Assembly (NCBI GenBank): GCA_002452635.1
Contig: DKEU01000167.1
Span: 1 to 31,740, forward strand
DNA from: Desulfovibrionaceae bacterium UBA6814
GTDB taxonomy: Bacteria > Desulfobacterota > Desulfovibrionia > Desulfovibrionales > Desulfovibrionaceae
DNA: 31,740 nt
Direction: 5' to 3'
Positions 22,350 through 31,740 of this stretch are shown one piece after another. How positions within the stretch are numbered: position 1 is the stretch's first letter; every line of letters begins with the position of its first letter. The notes below the pieces were generated by a model that searched no databases, had not been told where the DNA came from, and saw nothing but the letters and a program-made list of their open reading frames with translations. Both the position numbers and the translations under genes were made by a program.

Positions 22350-23117
22350 CTAGATGTTCTCGTCCCCGAGGTAGGCCTTGATGACCTCCGGGTTGGACTG
22401 GATCTGTTCCGGCGTGCCCTCGGCGATGATCCGGCCGAAGTCGATGACCTTGATCCACTGGCACAGGCTCATGACCACCTTCATCTGGTGCTCGATCATC
22501 CAGATGGAGAGCTTGTACTCCTCGTGCACCCAGCGGATGAGGGAGATGAGCCCCTCCACGTCCGCGGAGTTCAGGCCCGCGGCGGGCTCGTCCAGGAGCA
22601 GCAGCTTGGGCCGCAGGGACAGGGCCCGGGCGATCTCCACCCGGCGCTGCAGGCCGTAGGGCAGGTTGGTGGGCATCTCGTCGGTGTAGCGGGTCAGCTC
22701 CAGGGCGTCGATGACCTCGCGGGAGGTGCGCTCGATGGCCGACTCCCGCTCCATGTAGCGCCGGGAGCGGAAGAAGCAGTCCGCCACCCCGTAGCCCAGG
22801 CGGTAGTACTGGGCCACCCGGATGTTGTCGAGCACGCTCATCTCCTTCCAGAGCCGGATGTTCTGGAAGGTGCGGGCGACCCCTAAGGCGGTCACCTGGT
22901 GGGGCTTGAGCCCCGCGGTGCCACGTCCGTCGAACACGATGCTGCCGCTGGTGGGCTTGTAGAACCCGCTCACCATGTTGAACACCGTGGTCTTGCCCGC
23001 GCCGTTGGGGCCGATGAGGCCCATGAGCTCGCCGCCGGCGAACTCGCACTCGAAGTCGCTCACCGCGGCCAGGCCGCCGAAACGGATGGTCAGGTCCTTG
23101 ATTTCCAAGAGGGCCAT
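22350..23117 (-). CDS. livG: Branched-chain amino acid ABC transporter ATPase LivG
   Basis: This 255-residue ABC ATPase is the partner of LivF. It has Walker A GPNGAGKT, the typical LivG segment VARTFQNIRLWKEMSVLDNI, Walker B LLLLDEPAAGLN, IEHQMKVVM and the C-terminal family ending AYLGDE. The signature region reads LPYGLQRRVEIARAL where many ABC ATPases have LSGGQ, which is usual for LivG proteins. It starts 10 bases after livM and is part of livHMGF. Confidence 0.95.
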   Translation of the reverse strand: MALLEIKDLTIRFGGLAAVSDFECEFAGGELMGLIGPNGAGKTTVFNMVSGFYKPTSGSIVFDGRGTAGLKPHQVTALGVARTFQNIRLWKEMSVLDNIRVAQYYRLGYGVADCFFRSRRYMERESAIERTSREVIDALELTRYTDEMPTNLPYGLQRRVEIARALSLRPKLLLLDEPAAGLNSADVEGLISLIRWVHEEYKLSIWMIEHQMKVVMSLCQWIKVIDFGRIIAEGTPEQIQSNPEVIKAYLGDENI

Positions 23118-23127
23118 GGCGCGCTCC

Positions 23128-24141
23128 TCACTTGAACTTGTAGAAGCGGCGCAGCCGCGGGAAGACGTCGGCCAGCTCCCGGTTGCCCATGATGCCGGCG
23201 GGCCTGAACTGCATGAGCAGCACCAAGAGGAGCGGGATCACCACCCATTTGAGGATGCCCAGGGGCCGCAGCACCTCGCCCAGCCCGGTCATGAGCACCG
23301 CGGACAGCACCGCGCCGGTGAGCGACCCCATGCCGCCCAGGTAGACCATGACCATGGCCTCGGTGGACTTGAGGATGCCGAAGGCCGAGGGGTTTACGTA
23401 GCCCATGATGTGGGCCAAGAGCCCGCCGGCGATGCCGGCCAGGCCCGAGGAGAGCATGAAGGCCACCAGCTTGATGCGGTTGGTGTTCACGCTCATGATC
23501 TCGGCCGCGATCTCGTCCTGGTGCACGGCCATGACCCCCTTGCCCAGGGAGGACCAGAGGAACCGGCGCAGGATGAACACCGTGAACACGGTGAAGGCGA
23601 AGGTCCACAGCATCATCCAGGGGATGTCCAGCACGTCGTTCATGGCGGACACCACCTTCTTCATGCCCATGAACCCGCGGGGTCCGCCCACCGTGTCCAG
23701 GTTCACGAACACGCTCATGATGATGTAGTTGGCCGCCAGGGTCACGATGGCCAGGTAGTCGCCCCGGGTGCGGAACGAGGGGAAGGCCACCAGCAGCCCG
23801 GTCACCGCCGCCACCGCCCCGCCCGCCAACAGCGACAGGGGCATGCCCACCACCGCCCAGGAGGGGTCCAGCAGGGGCTCGCCGAAGTAGCTGGACTTGG
23901 CGAACAGGGCCACGGACACGATGGAGGACACGTAGGCCCCCACGCACATGAAGCCCGCGTGGCCGCAGGCGAACTCGCCCATGTTGCCGTTGATGAGGTT
24001 CAGGCTGGTGGACATGATCACGTTGATGAAGAGGAACATGATCGTGGTCTGCACGTAGAGGTCCAGCCAGCCGTACTGCGAGGCCAGGCACAGGGCCAGG
24101 CCGGCCAGGCACACCAGGACGGGGACGTTGTAGCGCTGCAT
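23128..24141 (-). CDS. livM: Branched-chain amino acid ABC transporter permease LivM
   Basis: This 337-residue inner-membrane permease of the BPD_transp_2 family has about eight to ten hydrophobic helices. It has the LivM pattern NLINGNMGEFACGHAGFMCVGAY early on and DEIAAEIMSVNTNRIKL in the cytoplasmic EAA-like loop. Together with LivH it forms the translocation path. It follows livH by 12 bases and precedes livG by 10. Confidence 0.95.
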   Translation of the reverse strand: MQRYNVPVLVCLAGLALCLASQYGWLDLYVQTTIMFLFINVIMSTSLNLINGNMGEFACGHAGFMCVGAYVSSIVSVALFAKSSYFGEPLLDPSWAVVGMPLSLLAGGAVAAVTGLLVAFPSFRTRGDYLAIVTLAANYIIMSVFVNLDTVGGPRGFMGMKKVVSAMNDVLDIPWMMLWTFAFTVFTVFILRRFLWSSLGKGVMAVHQDEIAAEIMSVNTNRIKLVAFMLSSGLAGIAGGLLAHIMGYVNPSAFGILKSTEAMVMVYLGGMGSLTGAVLSAVLMTGLGEVLRPLGILKWVVIPLLLVLLMQFRPAGIMGNRELADVFPRLRRFYKFK

Positions 24142-24153
24142 GCCCGTATCCCC

Positions 24154-25077
24154 TTAGATCTTGGTGGTCTTGGCCACGCCGAAGAGTCCGGTTGGCTTCC
24201 AGGTCATGATGATGAGCAGGATGGTGAAGGCGAACAGGTCCCGGTAGGACGAGGGGAAGAAGGCCACCACCATGATCTCCACGAAGCCCAGGATGAAGCC
24301 GCCCACGAAGGCGCCCCGGATGTCGCCGATGCCGCCCACCACCGCGGCGATGAAGGCCTTCCACCCGATGGACGCGCCCATGTAGGGGTCCAGCACCGGG
24401 TAGCTCATGGCGAAGAGGATGCCGGCCAGGGCGGCCATGGACGAGCCCAGGATGAAGGTGAACACGATGACCGTGTCCGGCGGGATGCCCATGAGCGGCA
24501 CCGCGAACCGGTCCCAGGACAGGGCGCGCATGGCCATGCCGATCTTGGTCTTGGTCACGATGGTGTTCAGCAGCCAGAACACCCCGAAGGCGGACACGAT
24601 GACCAGGATCTTCAGGTTGGTCACGCTCACCGAGCCGAAGGTCCAGATGGCCTTGTCCAGCAGCTCGGGAAAGCTCTTGCGGCTGGCCCCGAGCAGCGCC
24701 AGGTTGCCGTTCTCCAGGATCAGGCCGCACATGAGGGCGGTGATGACCACGTAGAGCCGGTTCACGCCCTTGCGGCGCAGGGGCCGGTAGGCCACCCGCT
24801 CCAGGAACACGCCCACCCCGGAGGTGAGCAGCATGGTCGCCGGCACGGTGAGGGCCAGCACCAGCCAGCTCGGCAGGCCGGGGATGTCCAGGTACTGCCC
24901 GAGCAGGAAGGTGGACACGAAAAAGGCGATGTAGGCGCCCACCATGAAGATGTCGCCGTGCGCGAAGTTGATGAGCAGGAGAACCCCGTACACCAGGCAG
25001 TAGCCCAGGGCGATCAGGGCGTAGAAACTGCCCCACTGCAAGGCGTTCAGGATGTTCTGGAGCAGGGTGTCGAACAT
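24154..25077 (-). CDS. livH: Branched-chain amino acid ABC transporter permease LivH
   Basis: This 307-residue permease has the typical LivH start with a helix and LGYCLVYGVLLLINFAHGDIFMVGAY, eight or so hydrophobic segments and the GGIGDIRGAFVGG stretch near the C-terminus. The ATG at 25077 has GGGAG upstream. It begins livHMGF, separated from livK by 146 bases containing a terminator and a candidate promoter, so the membrane genes can be expressed at a different level from the binding protein. Confidence 0.95.
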   Translation of the reverse strand: MFDTLLQNILNALQWGSFYALIALGYCLVYGVLLLINFAHGDIFMVGAYIAFFVSTFLLGQYLDIPGLPSWLVLALTVPATMLLTSGVGVFLERVAYRPLRRKGVNRLYVVITALMCGLILENGNLALLGASRKSFPELLDKAIWTFGSVSVTNLKILVIVSAFGVFWLLNTIVTKTKIGMAMRALSWDRFAVPLMGIPPDTVIVFTFILGSSMAALAGILFAMSYPVLDPYMGASIGWKAFIAAVVGGIGDIRGAFVGGFILGFVEIMVVAFFPSSYRDLFAFTILLIIMTWKPTGLFGVAKTTKI

Positions 25078-25110
25078 GGCGGGCTCCCGGGGGCGAAGGT
25101 GTCACGCCGG

Positions 25111-25139
25111 GCTTTAGGCTACCCCCGGTCCCAGGTCAA
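25111..25139 (-). promoter_or_regulatory. Candidate internal promoter for livHMGF
   Basis: On the minus strand TTGACC (25134-25139), a 17-base spacer and TAAAGC (25111-25116) would start transcription about 27 bases before livH, downstream of the livK terminator. The -10 match is weak (3 of 6). Confidence 0.35.
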
Positions 25140-25166
25140 GCCGAGGGCCGGAGTATGGATTGAAAG

Positions 25167-25196
25167 GGCCGGGGGCGGACGCCGCCGCCCCCGGCC
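25167..25196 (-). terminator. Terminator-like hairpin between livK and livH
   Basis: A perfect 12-base-pair stem, GGCCGGGGGCGG (25167-25178) with CCGCCCCCGGCC (25185-25196), has a 6-base loop and is followed on the minus strand by CTTTC. It lies 27 bases past the livK stop. It should reduce read-through into livH and protect livK RNA. The U tract is short, so it may be leaky. Confidence 0.7.
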
Positions 25197-25223
25197 GGAG
25201 GTCTCAGGTCAGGCTGTCCGGGC

Positions 25224-26393
25224 TTACGGGCACACGGACTCGGTGAACTCGAACTCGCCGGCGTCGGAGATCTTCACCACCACCGCGCACTTCTCGGGGG
25301 TGTTGTCCTCGGACACGCCGTACTTCATCTTGCCGGTGATGCCGTCGAACTGCTTGATGGCCCGCATGCCTTCCTTCAGCGCCTTGCGGTCCTTCTCGAT
25401 GTTGCCGGTCAGCTTGCCGGCGTTCTTGAGGCCGGCCAGCATCACGTAGATGGAGTCGTAGGTCAGGGCGGCCACGTCGTCGGCCTCGTAGCCGTACTTG
25501 GCCTTGTACTTGTCGATGAACTCCTTGGTCTTACCCTTGGCGCCCTTGGCGGTGTAGTGGGTCGAGAAGTACTGGCCCTTGCACACGTCGCCGCACAGGG
25601 GCATCAGCTCGGCGGAGCCCCAGGCGTCCGCGCCCATGAAGGGGCCCTTGTAGCCCAGGTCCCGGGCCTGCTTCACGATGAGCGCCACCTGGTTGTAGTT
25701 GTCGGGCACGAAGATGAAGTCGGGCTTGGCCGCGATGATCTTGGTCAACTGGCCGGAGAAGTCCTGGTCCTGGCTGCCGTGGGACTCGAAGGCCTTCACC
25801 GAGCCCGCGCCGAACTTCTTCTCGAAGTAGGCCTTGAAGTCCTCGGCCAGGCCCTTGGAGTAGTCGTTGGCCAGGTCGAAGATGACCGCCGAGGTCTTGG
25901 CCTTGAAGGTCTTGGCCGCGAAGTTGGCCGCCACCGGGGCCTGGAAGGGGTCGAGGAAGGCCGCCCGGAACACGAAGGGGCGGTCCTTGGTGGTGGCCGG
26001 GTTGGTGGACCAGGGCGAGATCATGGGGGTCTGGTTCTCGTTGGCCACCTCGCCGGCGGGAACGGCCTGCTTGGAGGACTGCGGGCCCACGATGCCCAGC
26101 ACCTCGTCCTGGGTGATCAGCTTCAGCTGCGCGGCCACCGCGGACTCGGGCTTGGACTCGTTGTCCTGGAACACGCACTCCAGCATGTACTTCTTGCCGC
26201 CGATCTCCAGGCCGCCGGCCTTGTTCACTTCCTCCATCACGATTTCGGCCGCGTACTTGGACGCCTCGCCCACCTTCGGGATGTCGCCGGTCAGCGGGAT
26301 GTTGAAGCCGAGCTTCACCACGTCCTTGGCCAGGGCCTGGCCGGGGAGCACGAAAAGGACCGCTAGGAATGCAAACGCCAAGATCTTTTTCAT
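25224..26393 (-). CDS. livK: Branched-chain amino acid ABC transporter substrate-binding protein
   Basis: This 389-residue periplasmic binding protein of the type-1 fold, leucine/isoleucine/valine family (Peripla_BP_6), has a Sec signal peptide at residues 1-22 (MKKILAFAFLAVLFVLPGQALA, cleaved before KDVV). The mature start is VKLGFNIPLTGDIPKVGE, with the typical GIVGPQSSKQAVPAGEVA and WSTNPATT segments. A cysteine pair (LCGDVC) may form a disulfide. The ligand could be Leu/Ile/Val or another small organic acid, as this family is broad. The ATG at 26393 has GGGAGG upstream. It is the first gene of the transporter cluster, with its own promoter and a terminator after it. Confidence 0.93.
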   Translation of the reverse strand: MKKILAFAFLAVLFVLPGQALAKDVVKLGFNIPLTGDIPKVGEASKYAAEIVMEEVNKAGGLEIGGKKYMLECVFQDNESKPESAVAAQLKLITQDEVLGIVGPQSSKQAVPAGEVANENQTPMISPWSTNPATTKDRPFVFRAAFLDPFQAPVAANFAAKTFKAKTSAVIFDLANDYSKGLAEDFKAYFEKKFGAGSVKAFESHGSQDQDFSGQLTKIIAAKPDFIFVPDNYNQVALIVKQARDLGYKGPFMGADAWGSAELMPLCGDVCKGQYFSTHYTAKGAKGKTKEFIDKYKAKYGYEADDVAALTYDSIYVMLAGLKNAGKLTGNIEKDRKALKEGMRAIKQFDGITGKMKYGVSEDNTPEKCAVVVKISDAGEFEFTESVCP

Positions 26394-26468
26394 ATCCTAC
26401 CTCCCAAGGGTGAAAGAAAGGGATTACGCACGAGGCCAGAGGACGCATGTACCCGAAAACCTCGCGAA

Positions 26469-26498
26469 ATAAAAGCCCCGAATCCCCAGAATTGTCAA
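26469..26498 (-). promoter_or_regulatory. Candidate livK promoter
   Basis: On the minus strand a perfect TTGACA (26493-26498), an 18-base spacer and TTTTAT (26469-26474) lie about 75 bases upstream of the livK start. They sit in an AT-richer patch between the divergent livK and gmhA genes. Confidence 0.5.
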
Positions 26499-26544
26499 AA
26501 AACAAGGCCTGATGGGCGTCCGGTTTCCCCGCCTCCCGGCCACG

Positions 26545-26573
26545 TTGAAAGACCCCGCGATTTGGGGTAGCGT
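26545..26573 (+). promoter_or_regulatory. Candidate gmhA promoter
   Basis: TTGAAA (26545-26550), a 17-base spacer and TAGCGT (26568-26573) share spacing and -10 with the dsr promoter candidate. The spacer carries ACCCC/GGGGT (26552-26568), a possible operator. AGGAG at 26612-26616 is 5 bases before the ATG. Confidence 0.5.
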
Positions 26574-26621
26574 CACCCCCCTCCGCCGGCCCCGGCGGAA
26601 GTCCGGCCCCCAGGAGTCCCC

Positions 26622-27242
26622 ATGTCCGAAGAAGCCCTGCGCATCGTGCTCGACCACTCGGCCAAGGGCCGCGAGGTGCGGGAGAAGTTCTTCGCCGAAC
26701 ACGGCCGCAAGGTGGTGGAGGTGGCCCGGCTCCTGGCCGTGTGCCTGGCCCGCGGCGGCAAGATCCTGTTGTGCGGCAACGGCGGGAGCGCGGCCGACGC
26801 CCAGCACGTGGCCGGCGAACTGGTCAACCGCTTCCTCCTGGAGCGCCCCCCCCTCCCGGCCGTGGCCTTGACGACCGATACCTCGGTGCTTACCGCCATC
26901 GGGAACGACTACGGCTTCGAGCAGATATTCTCCAAGCAGGTCCAGGCCCTGGGCAAGCCCGGGGACGTGCTGGTGGCCATCTCCACCTCGGGCAACAGCG
27001 CCAACGTGAACCTGGCCCTGCGCGCCGCCCGGGAAAAAGGCCTCACCACCGTGGGCCTGGGCGGCAGGAGCGGCGGGGAGATGCTCCCCTTCTGCGACCA
27101 CGCCCTCCTGGTGGACGCGGAGTCCACCCCGCTCATCCAGGAGGTCCACCTGGCCGTGGAGCACCTGCTCTGCCAGCTCGTGGACTACTACCTTTTCGAG
27201 GCGGTCATGGAGCTCACCCCCTACCTGGACCAGAGTTCCTAG
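26622..27242 (+). CDS. gmhA: Sedoheptulose-7-phosphate isomerase
   Basis: This 206-residue SIS-domain enzyme converts D-sedoheptulose 7-phosphate to D-glycero-D-manno-heptose 7-phosphate, the first step to ADP-heptose for LPS inner core. GmhA features include LLCGNGGSAADAQHVAGELVNRF (the phosphate-sugar site, with the conserved Q and H), TTDTSVLTAIGNDYGFEQIFSKQV, ISTSGNSANV and the C-terminal IQEVHLAVEHLLCQLVD (metal/catalytic E and H). The start is supported by AGGAG and the conserved N-terminus. It precedes the FmdB-like gene by 21 bases. It fits the heptosyltransferase-like GT9 protein in the window. Confidence 0.95.
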   Translation: MSEEALRIVLDHSAKGREVREKFFAEHGRKVVEVARLLAVCLARGGKILLCGNGGSAADAQHVAGELVNRFLLERPPLPAVALTTDTSVLTAIGNDYGFEQIFSKQVQALGKPGDVLVAISTSGNSANVNLALRAAREKGLTTVGLGGRSGGEMLPFCDHALLVDAESTPLIQEVHLAVEHLLCQLVDYYLFEAVMELTPYLDQSS

Positions 27243-27263
27243 GCCACCCAAGGAGATTTCGCC

Positions 27264-27503
27264 ATGCCCATGTTCGAATACCAGTGCGACGCCTGCAAGG
27301 CCGAGTTCGAGGAACTCGTGTTCGGCGAGCCCGAGTCCGTGCCCTGCCCCAAGTGCGGCAGCACCAAGACCCGCAAGCTCATCTCCCGCTGCCGCGCCAA
27401 GATGCACGGCTTCGGCCCCGGCTTCCCGGATGCGCCCTCCTCCGGCTCGGGCGGCGGCGGCTGCTCCTCCTGCTCCGGCGGCAACTGCTCCACCTGCGGC
27501 TAG
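27264..27503 (+). CDS. FmdB-type zinc ribbon protein
   Basis: This 79-residue protein has the FmdB/CxxC_CxxC_SSSS regulatory-type zinc ribbon: MPMFEYQCDACKAEFEEL with C8/C11 and CPKCGS with C28/C31. The C-terminal half is low-complexity Gly/Ser with CSSCSGGNCSTCG, a second possible metal site. Such proteins sit near many metabolic genes and their function is unsettled. A good ribosome site (AAGGAG before the ATG at 27264) is present. It lies between gmhA and hemC and is likely co-transcribed with gmhA. Confidence 0.9.
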   Translation: MPMFEYQCDACKAEFEELVFGEPESVPCPKCGSTKTRKLISRCRAKMHGFGPGFPDAPSSGSGGGGCSSCSGGNCSTCG

Positions 27504-27544
27504 CCGCCCGATCCACCCCCTTCCTTCTGGAGGATTTCCGCCCC

Positions 27545-27592
27545 ATGCCCCGGGAAAGATTGTTTTTTTTAAAATACCCAAGGGTATTTTAA
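27545..27592 (+). CDS. Possible 15-codon leader peptide before hemC
   Basis: An ATG at 27545, 11 bases after GGAGG (27529-27533), opens a short frame MPRERLFFLKYPRVF ending at TAA 27590-27592. It is in frame with hemC and stops 3 bases before the hemC ATG. Its last codons run through the inverted repeat that holds the hemC ribosome site, so translating it could open that structure. It may also be chance. Nothing but placement and the Shine-Dalgarno sequence supports it. Confidence 0.3.
   Translation: MPRERLFFLKYPRVF
27569..27592 (+). promoter_or_regulatory. Perfect AT-rich inverted repeat at the hemC ribosome site
   Basis: TTAAAATACCC (27569-27579), AA, GGGTATTTTAA (27582-27592) form an exact 11-base inverted repeat ending 3 bases before the hemC ATG, preceded by eight T. 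The AAGGG ribosome site lies inside it. It could be a repressor operator or a start-site stem. Its AT-rich composition stands out from the surroundings. Confidence 0.55.
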
Positions 27593-27595
27593 GCT

Positions 27596-28528
27596 ATGGC
27601 CTCCCTCACCATCGCCACCCGGGGCTCCAAGCTCGCCCTGTGGCAGGCCAACCACATCAAGGACCGCCTGGAGGCCCGGCACCCCGGCCTGAGCGTGGAG
27701 CTGCTGGTCATCAAGACCACCGGCGACAAGATCCTCGACGTGCCCCTGGCCAAGATCGGGGGCAAGGGCCTGTTCGTGAAGGAGATCGAGGAGGCCCTGC
27801 TGGACCGCCGCGCCGACCTGGCCGTGCACAGCATGAAGGACGTGCCCGTGGAGCTGCCCGCCGGCCTGGTGGTGGGCATCCACCCCGAGCGCGAACAGCC
27901 CACCGACACCCTGCTCTCGGCCAAGTTCGCCTCCCTGGCCGACCTGCCCCGGGGCGCGCGGGTGGGCACCAGCTCCCTGCGCCGCACCACCCAGCTGCGG
28001 GCCCTGCGCCCGGACCTGGACATCACCGACCTGCGCGGCAACGTGGACACCCGCCTGCGCAAGCTCATGGAGGGCCAGTTCGACGCCATCGTCATGGCCA
28101 CCGCGGGCCTGCGGCGGCTGGGCCTGTCCGCGCCGCACATGAGTGAGCTCGGGCCCCCGGACTTCCTCCCGGCCGTGGCCCAGGGCGCCCTGGGCATCGA
28201 GTATCGCCAGGACGACGCGGACACCGCCGCGGCCCTGGCCTTCCTGGACCACCCCGCGACCCACACCTGCGTGGCCGCCGAGCGCGGTTTCCTCACCGGC
28301 CTGGACGGCGGCTGCCAGGTGCCCATCGCGGGCCACGCCACCCTCGCGGGCGACACCGTCCGCCTCACCGGCTTCGTGGCCAGCCTGGACGGGAAGACCG
28401 TCGTGCGCCAGGAGACCGCCGGCCCCGCGGCCCGCGCCTTCGAGCTGGGCCTGGCCCTGGCCGACACCGTGCTCACCGCCGGCGGCGCGGAAATCCTCGA
28501 CCAGGTCTACGGCCAGAACGGCCAATAG
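27596..28528 (+). CDS. hemC: Hydroxymethylbilane synthase (porphobilinogen deaminase)
   Basis: This 310-residue enzyme joins four porphobilinogens into hydroxymethylbilane, precursor of siroheme, haem and cobalamin. The family start TIATRGSKLALWQA, the KTTGDKILD motif, the catalytic aspartate in VHSMKDVP, substrate-binding arginines in GTSSLRR and DLRGNVDTRL, and cofactor Cys C240 in GLDGGCQVPI (E. coli C242) are all present. The ATG at 27596 gives the canonical N-terminus. Siroheme demand from DsrAB and corrin synthesis by CobB make it relevant to the dsr locus. Regulation may involve the inverted repeat and leader frame just upstream. Confidence 0.97.
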   Translation: MASLTIATRGSKLALWQANHIKDRLEARHPGLSVELLVIKTTGDKILDVPLAKIGGKGLFVKEIEEALLDRRADLAVHSMKDVPVELPAGLVVGIHPEREQPTDTLLSAKFASLADLPRGARVGTSSLRRTTQLRALRPDLDITDLRGNVDTRLRKLMEGQFDAIVMATAGLRRLGLSAPHMSELGPPDFLPAVAQGALGIEYRQDDADTAAALAFLDHPATHTCVAAERGFLTGLDGGCQVPIAGHATLAGDTVRLTGFVASLDGKTVVRQETAGPAARAFELGLALADTVLTAGGAEILDQVYGQNGQ

Positions 28529-28573
28529 GCCGGCCCCGCCCCGCGTTCCGGCCGGGCTCCGCCCGCGCCCCGG

Positions 28574-28651
28574 CCGGGGCTCCGCCCCGGGCCCCGGCAA
28601 GGAGGCTCCCCGCCTCCCTTGCATCCCACCGGCTGGGGCCATGGGCCCCAG
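28574..28651. repeat. GC-rich REP-like palindromic cluster
   Basis: Three inverted repeats follow hemC: CCGGGGC/GCCCCGG (28574-28590), a stem around GCAAGGAGGC and GCCTCCCTTGC (28597-28622, one bulge) and CTGGGGCC/GGCCCCAG (28633-28651). The rest of the 338-base gap to the next gene holds GC-rich DNA without a gene, then an AT-richer promoter-like patch. The pattern resembles repetitive intergenic elements of high-GC genomes. Confidence 0.5.
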
Positions 28652-28782
28652 ACCCCGTTCGGGCGCAGTTGGGTCGCGGCACGGCCGCGCCACGTTGCGC
28701 GCACGGGATTCCGGGCGTCGGCCGCGAAGCGCCCGTCTTAGCTTTCCACGCCGTTTCCTCCCCCCCAACGCCCCGCAACCTG

Positions 28783-28847
28783 TGGACGCAGGGTTTCTTT
28801 TGCCGTAAATTGAAGGGATGGCGGAGGCCCGCCCGGCATGGCCGGGC
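28783..28847 (+). promoter_or_regulatory. Candidate promoter and leader hairpin of the histidine kinase gene
   Basis: TGGACG (28783-28788), a 17-base spacer and TAAATT (28806-28811) match 4 of 6 consensus bases each. The short leader contains GCCCGGC (28831-28837), ATG, GCCGGGC (28841-28847), a stem just upstream of the start region. Confidence 0.4.
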
Positions 28848-28866
28848 GCACGTGAACAGTCCAAGC

Positions 28867-31740
<2,874 letters not shown>

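Noticed and set aside
22975..25449. An 824-codon open frame on the plus strand
   Set aside because: It is antisense to livM and livH and rich in His, Gly and Gln with no recognisable fold.

Overview
The window reads as chromosomal DNA of a high-GC, sulfate-reducing Desulfovibrionaceae-type bacterium (Desulfovibrio in the broad sense). The strongest evidence is dsrA-dsrB-dsrD followed by a cobyrinate a,c-diamide synthase gene, an order I recall from Desulfovibrio. The cysteine positions in DsrA and DsrB fall at the residue numbers known for the Desulfovibrio sulfite reductase. I see no tRNA, rRNA, CRISPR array, transposase or phage gene.

Layout. 1-2994 (+): the 3' part of dnaE overlaps queD by 4 bases. 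2995-3450: a small AT-rich island with one unrecognised 132-residue gene. 3443-3970 (-): a DUF2867 gene. 4117-4587 (+): dtd. 4718-12453 (+): a tight seven-gene run made of a REC-PP2C-HATPase partner-switch protein, a STAS antagonist, a FapA-like protein, MotA, MotB and two glycosyltransferases. 12500-13850: a lower-GC insert carrying a Fic protein. 13872-18184 (-): dsrA, dsrB, dsrD, cobB. 18185-18743: an unusually informative intergenic region with the dsr promoter, a strong intrinsic terminator and a Fur-box-like site over a promoter, together a candidate Fur-controlled small RNA. 18744-21434 (-): a cyclic-nucleotide-binding protein, a lipoprotein, a YkgJ-type cysteine-cluster protein and a shikimate-kinase-family kinase with altered substrate residues. 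21589-26393 (-): a branched-chain amino acid ABC transporter (livF, livG, livM, livH, then livK). 26622-28528 (+): gmhA, an FmdB-type zinc ribbon gene and hemC. 28867-end (+): a large membrane histidine kinase, cut by the window end.

How the parts may work together. HemC makes the tetrapyrrole precursor of siroheme (for DsrAB), cobalamin (the CobB product) and haem, so three loci touch the same chemistry. GmhA (heptose precursor) and the heptosyltransferase-like GT9 protein both point to LPS or surface glycan. The partner-switch pair joined to FapA and MotAB resembles the HsbR/HsbA logic that links a phosphatase/kinase switch to motility.

The intergenic spaces hold many perfect or near-perfect inverted repeats: between dsrB and dsrD, at the cobB start, upstream of hemC, and in arrays at 19525-19616 and 20160-20288. 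Several are placed where they could set expression ratios. Four candidate promoters share a TTG-type -35 at 17 bases from a TAG- or TAA-type -10. Nothing in the window is an obvious new multi-gene defence or metabolic system. The best leads are the Fur-box RNA gene, the possible non-shikimate kinase and the structured intergenic arrays.
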